A DNA stretch of 64,000 nt from Vespa crabro (taxonomy: Eukaryota > Arthropoda > Insecta > Hymenoptera > Vespidae): contig NC_060960.1 in the NCBI RefSeq assembly GCF_910589235.1, forward strand, positions 669,501-733,500, read 5' to 3'. Below are positions 24,577 to 35,616 of the stretch, in pieces. A program made the position numbers and the translations under genes. Numbering within the stretch: the stretch's first letter is position 1; each line of letters opens with the position of its first letter. Under the pieces are notes generated by a model that worked only from the letters and a program-made list of their open reading frames with translations, made no database searches and had not been told where the DNA came from.

Positions 24577-27500
24577 ATCGTGCGTTCTCATAAATTCCTT
24601 TATTGCAGGTATATATGGGACGTTCTGAAACGTTAACGGAAGAAGTGCGTGAACTGATTAGCCAACAGCGCTTGGACGTGCAACTGCTACAGGAGCCGTA
24701 CGTACAAAAGCAAGGGACAGGATACGAGATTATAGGATTTGACAATGGGACAAAATTTGTTGCCATTCGCGGTGAAAGATTCTGGTCATCAATCGCGGCG
24801 ACCAACCCAATCATCACGTTGCTTTTTATCTCGCAGCTCAGCTCTCCGCACTGCGGCTGCGCAGATGTGCAAGCACCAGGCTCCCCCTTCTACGTTATGT
24901 CGCACTACTGTCAGTACAGCGACAAAATATAGGAACACCTTTGGCACTTTAAATCAGTTCTTCGTGCACTAAGGGGGGAGAGAGTAACAGTAACACTGGA
25001 CGACAAAGCGCGATCTCGTTTCAGGGGACCTCAGTGCACAGACGAAAGAGGCTCGAAGTTAGAAGCTCTCAACCCGACATCCGGGATAAAAATTACTAAC
25101 TCGTTGAGCGCCACACCGATTTTGAAGGCAGTCCCCGTCAAGCCACGCGCGCCACATAGAAGCGCTGGTATTATAGTACAAATATATTGTGAATCATGTT
25201 ACGATAAAAATGTAACAAAAGACAGTAGAAAAATGGCCAGGAAAATAACAAAGCCAATTGTCACATTTTGTAATACCTATAAAGGAGAACCGTTTTTATG
25301 TTTACCGTGCTTCAATGAAATTCACTAATCCTGTAATGTGTGAAAATTAAATAAATTTTGAATAAATTTTCTGCAATTCCATAAATCAGTGTAAATTTTA
25401 TACAGTTCTATATCATGTTATACGCTGTCTGCCAGGGGTGGTTGACGCTGCCTTAATGTAATTTCAGTGTTAGACAGCGGTGGTTGATGCAGCCTAAATG
25501 CAATTTCAGTATGAGCAACCAATGGCTGACGCGGTCTAAACGGAAAGTCCAGTGACGACAACCTTGACGCAACCCTGACGTGGCGCTCAACGTGTCAACG
25601 ACGTAAAGCAGCCACATACATTCTGGACCACGAGAGGCTCTTCATACATCGACGTAATCCTCTCGTCGCACTCCATGGGCCGACTTATTGTACAATGGAA
25701 AGTAAGAACAGACTGGACGTTCAGTGACCATAATTCAATAGACATCGAGATACATCCCCCGAAGGTCAAGTCGGGTCGGGGGGGGGGGTAATATTCTGTG
25801 CGACGGGAACAGGAGGCTAAATACCAGGAGAGCCGACTTGCATCTGTTTGCTTGCACTGTCTCACTCTGACAAGGATAGAGGAAAGCAGTTTAGGATTGA
25901 CTTCAGATGTAGAGACACGAGCCAACATGTTCATTCGTGTCCTACAAATCGACTGCTCTGAATCTATGCCCCGGAAAAAATTTCTCCGAAAGTTCAACCA
26001 ATGGTGGATATCAGCGCTAACGAACAAGAAGAAGGCGGTAGCTATGTTGAGAGGCGCGTTCCAGCGAGAAAATAAATATCAGACACGCCTCGGTGTAAAG
26101 CACAAGTATCGTTCTACGCTGCGGGCATACAGCAAAGAAGCACGACGTGCCAAATTATTTAGTTGGAGTAAATTCGTTACGGAACGGGGCAACACGGAAC
26201 CGTGGGGGTACGTTTACAAACAACAGTCGGGCAAAATACGTGCCAAGAGAGTAATTAATACTTTCAAACGAGATGGAGCGAGGACCACGAATATCGAAGA
26301 AACGGCTTGAGTCCTCCTCAATACACATGTTTCGGACGACAGCGTTTCTGATGACACACCAGAACAGCGAACGGTACGGAATCCCAAACGTTCTCGAAAC
26401 GGTGGATGCCCCACTCTTCACGCAGGAAGAAGTCGCGCGGTTCAAAGGTTCCCTCAAAAACGGCAAAGCCCCGAGACATGACCTCATCGAGGTGTGTGTG
26501 CTCAAAAGAGTATTCGCCTCCATCCGATCCCAATTGTTAGACCATTTCAATGGATACCTTCAATGGGGTATCTTCCCGTCTATTTGAAAAGAAGGCTCCT
26601 AAGGTGCACTCCTGAAGTCGACAACGAAGACATTGAAGACCCTGAGCACTACCATATGATATGCTTCTTCTCCGTCATAGTTAAGGTTATAGAAAGGCTG
26701 CTAAAGTTGCGCCTCACCGACACCTTCCACGCGCAGCGAAAAATATCGGACAGACAGTTCGGGATTGTCCATAGACGTTCCACAGAGGACCCAATCGTAA
26801 GGATTCGTCGAATCGTTTCTGCCTCCTCACGGAGATATATCGTCGCGTTGTTATTCGATATCTCGGAAACCATCGATAACGTTTGGTGGCCTCTAGTCCT
26901 CAAGGCACTCCAAGATCGAAATTGCCCGAGGAACGTCTTTAAAGTGATGACAAGCTACTTCGCGTACTGTAAGGTCAAAATTCCTCTGGGAGAACATGAG
27001 ATTTCAAATCAGGTCTCGAGAGAATGTCCACAAGGATCGGCCCCTTCTGATGGAAACTCCTGTTCTACCAACTCCTCAGGATCCTGGAGGAATCCTCGGA
27101 AGTCAACGCGATCGCGTAAGCGGACGACCCATTCGTCAACGTGTATGGAGACTCAAGGAAAGAACTCGAAAAGAAAGGAAATCGCATGGATAACTGCATC
27201 ACCAGATGGTGCACGTCTGTGAATTTAATGTAAGACGGAAGCGATTGTCCTTAAGAGCGATTGAGTTAAAAGAAAACCCATCGGCAAAGGGGAGGAAAAC
27301 ATCCGGATAGAAAGTGGAAAATGGCGAAAAAAGCCGACTTAGACCTCCCTATCATAAATATAGGGAACTGTATTTATATATTTAGGAATTCGGTTAGATA
27401 CTTCGGGTTATACTTCGATAAAGGGCTGAAGGTTACGACACGCTGCCGTTACCTTAACGACAAGGTCGTCCCATTTTTCGCACAGCTATGTAGATTTGCA

Positions 27501-28012
27501 GCAAGGGAATGGGGACTCCGCCACTGCGCGAAAAGAGATCCCAAAACATTAAGCCATCTCGGTCACATCAGCGTATCGCACAAAAGCTACGGAATCCCTC
27601 TGCATCATAGAAGCGGAGTCCACAAAAAATTTCCAGTTACTGAAACGAAGGAGAATAAACGACAGTAGGAAAAATAGATGCACCGAAAAAGCTACGCTAA
27701 AACCGGAAGGCACGAATATTAAACTTGCCATAGCAAGACAGGTCGATGAGTAATTATCTAGGGTTTGGCAGTCTAGGTGGGAAAACTCATCCAAAGGAAG
27801 GATAACGTACGCTCTATTCCTGAACTTTATGATCAGGATGATCGCATCTCATCATCGACTGTCCGGTTTTCGTACCATGGACGTAGGCTCCGGAGGAAAT
27901 TCTCCGTGAATGGAGTTTGCCGGATGCAGCGTGACATTTTGTCTTCATGGACGAGGTCTTCTCCCTCCTCGCGGAGTTTTGCAAAGAATCCCTCATCATT
28001 AAGGGTCATTAG
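24577..28012 (+). pseudogene. RT-3 ORF2 (endonuclease and reverse transcriptase, decayed)
   Basis: The endonuclease opens just past the ORF1 stop. EEVRELISQQRLDVQLLQEP keeps the catalytic Glu, but the usual QLNI is QVYM, so the first catalytic Asn is lost. A TAG follows SQYSDKI-like sequence at about 24930. The domain resumes after the foreign insert (HTFWTTRGSSYIDVILS at about 25613; DWTFSDHNSIDIEI at about 25710). The linker carries LTNKKKAVAMLRGAFQREN and WGYVYKQQSGKIRAKRVIN. RT motifs run from about 26400: GSLKNGKAPRHDLIEV, ISDRQFGIVHRRSTEDPIV, LLFDISETIDNVWW and PQGS. At 27117-27119 TAA replaces the Tyr codon of YADD. C-terminal sequence (SVRYFGLYFDKGLKVTTRC) continues, then about 165 bp including the knuckle cysteines are missing near 27835. 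The stop is TAG at 28010-28012. Confidence 0.88.
25100..25595 (+). mobile_element. Foreign insert in RT-3 endonuclease: end of a piggyBac-like transposon (putative)
   Basis: Neighbouring copies join directly across this point (RT-4 at about 54110); RT-3 has about 500 extra bases. An open frame to 25328 ends with a Cys-rich tail. CESCYDKN is followed about 15 residues later by TFCNTYKGEPFLCLPCFNEI and His, then a stop. The order CxxC...C...CxxCF...H is that of the C-terminal cysteine-rich domain of piggyBac-family transposases, which binds transposon ends. AATAAA signals follow near 25350. Then come three degenerate units of about 43-45 bp starting near 25439, 25482 and 25528 (GGTTGACGC-type), which would fit subterminal repeats. 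No terminal inverted repeat or TTAA duplication was identified, and the left boundary is uncertain by about 50 bp. Confidence 0.5.
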
Positions 28013-28483
28013 TTCATGAATCCTGTTCAGCCGGGATTGTCGGAGTTCCGGTAACGAGGGTGGGTGCCTTTAATCATCTTGGGTGAGCCCACTCTCGAAC
28101 AGGATAAGGTTGGTGATGCTCTTACGCATCTTCCTATTTTTCCTTTTCTTTTTTCCTCCACCACCAAACTCTCACTAATAAACTTGCTATCCTTCCATGC
28201 CCATCCAATTCTATGGAAAGAGCGCTAAGGCTTGTAGCACTGTGAGTAGACCTCCCCGTCGTTTCCGGTGGCACGAACGTCATGACCAAAGTGATACGTT
28301 GCTGCGAGGGAGTTGGTCGTGGGTAAACCGCTCACCCTGCCGTGCCGGCAGGAATGTTGGTATTTCCCGAGTCCGCTCTCTTGGCCGTGGTGGTTGCTGC
28401 TAGTAGATAGCTCCGTAGCGCATGCCCGAATGGGCGAGAAAGCTTAGGTGCAGGCACGCCATGGGTGCCCAACTTTACTATTT
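28013..28483 (+). other. RT-3 3' UTR with two hairpins
   Basis: This tail is homologous to those of RT-2 and RT-5. The stem CCTGCC/GGCAGG lies at 28336-28352 and the terminal stem GGCAC/GTGCC at 28453-28469. Stem bases are kept in RT-2 and RT-3 although loop bases differ (ccgcc against gtgcc; A against G in the second). It ends ...ttta directly at the satellite. Confidence 0.7.
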
Positions 28484-28500
28484 ATTGTCGGATTTGGAGA
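28484..28500 (+). repeat. RT-3 right target-site copy
   Basis: The bases attgtcggatttggaga match the left copy at 22341-22357 at 15 of 17 positions and the RT-2 right copy at 16 of 17. Confidence 0.82.
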
Positions 28501-31500
28501 CATCCCGACTAGTCGAAGGAAAGTCATGCGAGTATATCAAGAAACAATGCGTCTGTCAGACCTAGAAATATTCCGACCAGTTGAGGGAAAGTAATGAGAG
28601 TGTCTCTCAAATCTATGCAACTGTCGGACGTAGTAAATATTCCGACTAGTCAAGGTAAGGTTATGTGAGTGCTACTCGAAACAATGCTACTGTCGGATTA
28701 GGAAATATACCAACTAGTCAAGGGAAAGTTTTGCGAGTGACTTGTGAACCAATGCGAGTATTGCTCTTGAAAATATTTGAAATTGTAGAGAAAAATTTGT
28801 GCGAGTGTCACTTGATACAATACGACTGCTGGACTCAGAAATATTCCGACTAGTAGTTGGGAAGTAATGAGAGATCATCTGAAACCATTGCGATTGACAG
28901 ACTTGTCAATATTCCGTGTAATCGAAGAAAAATTATATGATTGACTTGAGATTCAATGAGAAACTTAGAAATATTCCGGACTAGTCGAGGGACAGTTATA
29001 AGAGTGACTTGTGAAACAATGCGGCTGTTGGACTTGGAAATATACCGACTAGTCGAGATAAAGATATGCAAGTGCCTCTCGATCCAATTGCTCTGTCGGA
29101 CCTGGAAATATTCCGACTAGACGATGCAAAGTTGTGTGAATTCCACTCGAACCAATGCGACTGTCAGTCCTAGAATTATTTCGACTGGTCGTGGAAGGAG
29201 TATGAGAGTGCACTTCGATCCAATGCTATGGTTGGACCTATCAATCTTCCGTCTAGTGGAAGAAAAGTCATGTAAGTTACTTGTTGAACATTACACCTGA
29301 AGGTCTTTGAAGTGTTCCGATTAGTAGAGGGAATGTTATGCGAGTACCTAAAGGAAAAATGCGACTGTTGGACTTTGAAATGTTCCGACTTGTCGAGGGA
29401 AAATTATGCGAGTGCATCATGAATCAATGCGACAGACTGACTCTGAAATATTCGGACTAGTCGAGGGACAGTTATGATAGATCCTTTCGATCCAATGCGA
29501 AAGATAATCATGAAAATATTCCGACTGGTCAGTTGAATTTTATACGATTTCCTCTTGAATCAACGCAACTGTCGGACTTGGAACATGCCGACTAGTCGAG
29601 TGAAATTTATGCGAGTGGATCTCGAACCGGAACGTCTGTTGAACTTGGAAATATTCCGACTAGCTGACAGAATGTTATGCAAGTTCCCCCCTAATCAAAG
29701 TAACTGTTGGACTTGGAAATTTTCCAACTAATCGCGGGAAAGTTATGCGATTGCTTATCTAAACAATGCAGTTGTCGGACTTGGAGATATTTGAACAAGT
29801 CCAGTGAAACATTTGCGAGTGATTTGTGAACAAATGATATATTGAGCTTTGTTAAGCTTTGATATATTCCGAATAGTTGAGGAAAGTTATGCGAGTGCCA
29901 CTAAAGTAATGCGACTGGCGGACTTGGATATCTCATTTCTAGTCGAGGGAATATTACGTGAATGCCTCTCGAACAAACGCAGCTGTCGGACTTGGATAAA
30001 TTGCGACTAGTCGAGGGAAAATAGTGCGAGTGACTTGTAAACCAATGTCACTTTCGGTGTTGGGAATATTCCGACAAGTCGAGGAAAAGTTATATGAGTG
30101 CCTCTCTAACCAATCTGGCTGTCGGGCTTGGAAATGTTCAGAATATTCGAAGGAATGTTATGCGACTGACTCTCTAAACAATGCGTATGCCTGACCTGAA
30201 AATATTACGGCTAGTCGAGGGAATGTTATGCGCGAGAATCTCGAACAAAGGACTTAAAAATTTCCAGAATATTCAAGGACATGTTTGGCGATGGCTTCTC
30301 GAATCAATACGACTGTCGCACATGGAATTTTCCCAAATAATAAAGGGAATGTATGCGAAAGCCTCTCAAACCAATACTACTGTCGGACTTAGATATATTA
30401 TAACTTGTCGAGGAAAAGTTATCTGAGTAACTTGTGAAATAATGTGGCTGTCAGGCTTGGAAAAATTTCGACCTAATCGATGTTGAGTTTTGCGAGTGCC
30501 TCTCGAAACAATGCAGCTACCTGACATGGAAGTATTTTACTAATCGCGAGAAAGTTTAATGAGTGACTATTGATCCAATAGGGTGGTCAGTCTAGGATAC
30601 ATTCCCTCTACTCGAGAAAAAGTAATGAGAATGACTTTAGAACCAATACGACTATGGGTTTTGGAAATATTCCAACTAGTCGAGGGAAAGTTATGCGAGT
30701 GACTTGTGTACTAATACGATGGACGGACTGGGATATATTCCGACTAATCGAGCGAAAGTTAAGCTAATGCCTCTAGGAACAATGCGACTGTCCGTCCTAG
30801 AAATATACCGTCTTGTAGTGGGAAAGTTATGCGAGTTCCACTCGAATCAAAACGAATGTAGGACTTGGAAATAATCAGTATATTCAAGGGAAAATCATGC
30901 AAGTGGCTTGTGAAGCAATACGATTAATGATTTTGGAAATTTTCAGACAGTTCGAGGGAATGTTATGCGAGTGCCTCTCGATCCAATGCGACTGTTACAC
31001 GTGGAAATATTCCGACTGGTCGAGGGAAATTTATGCAAGTAACTTGTTGACAAATGCGATTGACAGACTAGGAAATATTCCGACTAGTCGTGGGAAGTTA
31101 TACGAGTGACTCTCCAATGCAGCAGTCGGACTTCGAAATATTCCAACTATACAAGGAAAAGTTTTGCGATGTCCTCTCGACCCAATGCGACTGTCGGACC
31201 TCGAAATATTCGGACTATTTTTGGGAAAGTTATGGTGCACTCGAAATAATGCGATTGTCGTAATTAGAAATATGACGTTTAGCTAGCAGAAATTTATGCA
31301 AGTGTCTTGAGAATTAATGCGACTGTCGGACATAGATATATTCCGACCGGTCGTGAAAAAGATATGAACGTATACCTTGAAAAAGGATGATTGTCGGAAT
31401 TATCAATATTCTGTCTAGTCGAAGATAGGTTATGTCAGTTACGTGTGAACTATTGGGACAGTCGAACTAGGAAAAATTAAGACTAACAGAGGGAATGTTA

Positions 31501-34336
31501 TACTGGTGCCTGTCAAACCAATTCAAACGTTAGACCTAGAAGTATTAAGTTTTGTCGAGGGAAAGTTATGCGAGTGCCTCTCGATCCAATGCGGTTGTCG
31601 GACTAGGAAATATTCCGATTAGTCAAGGAAGAGCTGTGCGATTTTCTCTCAAAGAATGTGACTTTCGGTCTTGGAAAAATTCCGGCCAGTCGAGAGAAAG
31701 TAATGCGCGTGCCACTTGAACCAATGCGACTGTCAGAGTCAGAAATGTTTCGACAATCTAGGGGAATCTGTGCGAGTACTTCTCGCATCAATGTAAATGT
31801 CGGTCTTGAAAATTACTCCGAATAATCGAGGGAAAGTTGTTCGAGTGCCTCTCCAAACAATGCTAATGTCAGGCGTGGAGGTATTACTAGTAGTAAATGA
31901 AAAGATATGCGAGTGCCTTTCGATGCAATGCGACTATCGCACCTAGATATATTCCCACCAGTCGCGGAAATGTTATGCGATTGCCTTTCCATTCATTGCG
32001 ACTATCGAAGTTGTAAATATACCGCCTATTCGAGGGAGAGTTATGCGAAGGTCTCTTAATCAATGCGAATGCCGAACTAGTAATACTACGCTTGTCCAGG
32101 AAAAGGTATGCGAGTTCCACTTGAACAAATGCAACTGTCGGTCTTGGAAATATTTCGTCTAATAGAGAGAAAGTTCGGCGATTGTCTCTCCAAAAAATGC
32201 GAATTTCTTACTTAGTAGTCTTTCGACTAGTCGAAAGAAAGTTGAGCGAGTGCCTCAACAAATGCGACTGTCGCAATTGGAAATATTCTGTCTATCCGAA
32301 CGAACGTTATAGGAGTGAATCTCGTATCAATGCGACTGTCGGTCCTAGAAATACTCCGTCTAGTCAAGAGAAAGTTATGCGATTGGCATGTGTTCCAATG
32401 CGACCCTCGGACATGGAAATATTCCGACTAGTTGAGGGAAAGTTAAGCGAGTGCCTCTAAAAATAATGTTAATGTAGGAAATAGAAGTATTCTGACTATT
32501 GGGAGGAAGTTATATAAGTGCACCTGTACCAATGAAACTCTCGGTCATGGTAATAATTTGAATAGTCTAGTGAGAGTTATACAAGTACCTCTAGTACCAA
32601 TGCGACTGTCCGGAATAGAAATATCCGACTATTGGAGTGAAAGTTATACGAGTTCCTTTAGAACCATTGCGACTGCCGGAAGTAGTAATATTCCGACAAG
32701 TCGAGGGAAAGTTATGCAAGGCACTTTTGATCTAATGCGACTATCGTACGTGGTAACAATCCGACTAGTTGAGTGAATGTTACGCGAGTGACTCTGGAAC
32801 TAATGCAACTGTCGGACATATAAATACTCCGACTAGTCGAGGATATGCTAATCGAGTGCCAATCGAAACAATACGAAAATCGGCGTTGGAAATATTCCGA
32901 CTAGTCGAGTGAAAGATTTACGTATGCTACACTAACTAATGCGACTGTCGAATTTGAAAACATTCGGATTAGTAAAGGGATAGTTATACAAGTGCCTCTC
33001 GAATCAATGCGACTATCAGACCTAGCAGCTTTAATACCAATCGAAAAAAAGATATGAGAGGGCCAGTCGAAACAATGCGACTATCGGACATAGAAATATT
33101 CCAACTGTTCGAGAGAATGTTATGAGAGTGACACATAACCAATGCAACCGTCGGAATTAGAAATATTCCGGCTGTTTGAAGGAAAGTTATGCGAGTGCCA
33201 TTGGATCCAAAATGACTGTCGGACCTAGATATATTACTACTAGTCAAGAGAAAATTATGAGAGTGCCAATCGCACCATTGCGACTATCGGTCTTGGAAAT
33301 ATTCCGACTATACGAGAGAAAGTAATACGAGTGCATCTCGAACCAATTCGACTGCAGAATTAGAAATAATCCGGCTAGTCCAGGTAAACTTTTGCGAGGG
33401 ACACTGGAAAAACCTTGCCTGTTGTACATGTAAATATCCCGCCTTGTCGAGGGAAATTTGTGCGATTGCCTATCGAACAAATTCGGCTGTCGGACTTGGA
33501 AATATTCAGAATACCCGGTAGGAAGTTATGCGAATTACACTCGAACCAATGCCACTGTCGTACTTGGAAAAATTCTGACTAGTTGATGGAAAGTTATTCG
33601 ATTGCCTCTCGAGCCAATGCGGCTGTCAATCTTGGAAATATTCTTACTATCCTGGTGAAAGTTATGCGAGTGCCACTCAAAACTAAGCGATTGATATTAT
33701 ATTGATATTATTGTATTGATATTATTTCGACTAGACTAGGGAAAGTTAAGCGAGTGTCTCTGGAACCAATGCGGATGACGGACTTGGAAAAATTCCAACT
33801 AGTCGGGGGAAAGTTATGCGAGTGCCTCTCGAACAAATACGGCTGAGGGAGATGGAAATATACCGACTAGAGGAGAAAATTTTATGCAAGAGACTAGTGA
33901 AGCAAAGGGAATTTCTGACTTGGATATATTACGACTAGTCGTGGGAATGTTATGCGATTGACATGCAAACCAATGCGACTGTATGATTTGGAAGTATCCC
34001 GACTAGTCGAGGGAGAGAATTTCGAGTGCCTTGGGAGCTGATGCAATTGTCGGACGTGGAAATATTCCGAATAATCGAGGGAAAGTTTAGCGAGATCCTC
34101 TCGGACCAATACGACTGTCGGACTTGGAAATAATCGGACAATTCAAGGGAAAGATATGCGAGTAACTCTGGAAACAATGCGACTCTCGTACTTGGAATTA
34201 TTCCGAATAGCCGGGTGAAAGCTGTGCGAGTGCTACTCAAAACAGAATTACTGCCGGTCATGATAATATTTCGACTATCCGACAGAATGTTATGCGAGTG
34301 ACTAGTGGACCAAAGCGACAGTCATAGCTGAAAATA
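28484..34336 (+). repeat. 68-bp satellite array, block 4
   Basis: This is 5.85 kb of satellite between RT-3 and the mariner. The first about 200 bp share variants with the satellite after RT-2 (for example GTCATGCGAGTATATCAA and GGACGTAGTAAATATTC against GGACGTTGTAAATATTC). A small ATT-rich expansion (attgatatt units) lies at 33690-33726. The region near 31605-31850 repeats a string seen at 11860-12110. The array is cut by the mariner at a TA inside a GAAAATA motif. Confidence 0.94.
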
Positions 34337-34365
34337 TTAAGTTGGTGCGAATGAAATGTCGGATT
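34337..34365 (+). repeat. Mariner terminal inverted repeat, left
   Basis: These 29 bp pair with 35589-35616 on the other strand, with several mismatches and one single-base gap. The inner TGTCGGATT is identical. TA precedes it. Confidence 0.85.
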
Positions 34366-34409
34366 CTTAGTGAATATATTAAACTGCATTTCTTTTTCCA
34401 AATGCTGTT

Positions 34410-35466
34410 TATTTAATCAAAATATGTTCCATTTAGTTCAACACAATTATCCTAATGAGATTTTAATGCATAGATATCTTGAAGAAATTCTGATCTTTAG
34501 AATCAATGAACTCTGATATGGCATTTTTCAGGCTGTCTTCATTTTCGTACTGTTTAGCCCGTTAAAACAGTTCTCAATGTTTAAGTAAATGAAAGTCGGT
34601 TGGCGAAAGATCCGGTGAATAAGGTGGATGCTGCAACATTTCATATTTTAATTCATTTAATTTCGCAATTGTTTTGTACAATGTATGCGGCTGAGCATTG
34701 TCGTGGAGAAGTATTGGGCCATGCTGATTAACAAGTGATGGGCGTATAACTTTCAATTTTTCATGCATTTCTTCAATGTTATGGTTATACTTTTCGGCTG
34801 TAATTGTCATTCCAGTTCGAAGGAATGAGTAGTGTATTACTCCAGTCACATTTCACCAAACTGAGATTAAATTTTCCATGGATGAAGTTATGGCCGTGGA
34901 GTATGAGCACAAGCCTCATCCCTATCAAGCCACCGAGCACACCTTTTCCTATTGTAGTAAAGAACCCATTTTTCATCACAAGTAATGATCCGATCGAAAA
35001 ATGGATCTCGATTAAATCGGGTTAGCAATAATGAGCATACGATCAAGCGATCCAGCTTATTTCGCTCGGTTAGTTCGTGCGATATCCATTTATCCATTTT
35101 TTTCACCATGCCAATTTCAGAAAGATGTCGCAATATTTTTGTATGATCAACTTCCATTCTGACAGCAAGTTCCCTTGAAGAAACAGTTGGATTCGTTTCC
35201 ACCAATGCTTTTAGAGCATCATTTTTCACAGACGTTTCGGGTCTTTCACGCGGTTCATTTTACAGGAAAATATCACCAGACCGAAATTTTTCAAACCAAC
35301 GCTGCATTTTTCGATCGTTCACAGAATTCTCCCCAAACGCTTGGTTTATATAGCGTGCAGCCTTTGCAGCATTATTACCAAGTTTATACTTATATAAGAA
35401 GATTACACGAATATCGGATGAATTCAAATCGGTGCAAAATTCAAAGCAAATAACAAAAGGGAACAC
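34410..35466 (-). pseudogene. Mariner transposase pseudogene (DD34D)
   Basis: This cut-and-paste transposase is read on the minus strand. The N-terminal helix-turn-helix part is at 35466-35260 (YKYKLGNNAAKAARYINQAF, RWFEKFRSGD), then an in-frame stop. The second HTH and linker lie at 35229-34888 (ELAVRMEVDHTKILRHLSEI, WISHELTE), with the first catalytic Asp in TCDEKW at 34975-34977. After frameshifts near 34890 the core resumes (SFLRTGMTITAEKYNHN). The second Asp is in LLHDNAQPH at 34700-34702, and the third in SPTDFHLLKH at 34595-34597. Exactly 34 residues separate the last two, the mariner DD34D spacing. A stop after FHLLKH and others follow in the C-terminal tail (SKDQNFFKISMH). All three Asp codons survive in an otherwise dead gene. 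Confidence 0.92.
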
Positions 35467-35588
35467 TTTTGAGAAAATCTTCTTTGCTAAAATGTGACTC
35501 TGGCAATGGACAGTCCGACTATGAAACAGGTAATGTCAAAAACAAAAGCATAACAAAAACAGGGAGACAAACGTTCACATTTAAAGAA

Positions 35589-35616
35589 AATCCGACATTT
35601 TATACGCACAAAATAA
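35589..35616 (-). repeat. Mariner terminal inverted repeat, right
   Basis: This is the complementary partner of 34337-34365. TA follows at 35617-35618, after which the trinucleotide array begins. Confidence 0.85.

Larger units (their letters stand above)
22358..28483 (+). mobile_element. RT-3: full-span copy of the satellite-targeted non-LTR retrotransposon
   Basis: At 6.1 kb this is the only copy here that runs from the 5' end (same start as RT-6) to the 3' end (same end as RT-2 and RT-5). The order is: minisatellite 5' UTR, leader, ORF1, ORF2, 3' UTR. It is flanked by 17-bp satellite target copies. It is inactive. The endonuclease has lost a catalytic asparagine and carries an in-frame TAG and an inserted foreign fragment (about 25100-25595). 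The YADD tyrosine is a stop, and most of the C-terminal knuckle is deleted near 27835. The EN and linker motifs and the CxC...H...C end place it nearest the R1 group of site-specific insect elements; that placement rests on motif reading only. Confidence 0.93.
34337..35616 (-). mobile_element. Full-length dead mariner transposon (irritans-like)
   Basis: This 1280-bp element has both ends. The left end reads ttaagttggtgcgaatgaaa; the right end read on the opposite strand starts ttattttgtgcgtataaaat. Both continue into TGTCGGATT. TA dinucleotides flank it at 34335-34336 and 35617-35618, the standard Tc1/mariner target duplication. The length is normal for mariner. It lies exactly between the satellite and the trinucleotide array. 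Frameshifts and stops in the transposase show it cannot mobilise itself. Confidence 0.95.

Noticed and set aside
25778..25788. Run of 11 G in RT-3
   Set aside because: It lies in a G-rich part of ORF2 that is shorter in RT-2 and RT-4, so it looks like simple slippage in a dead gene.
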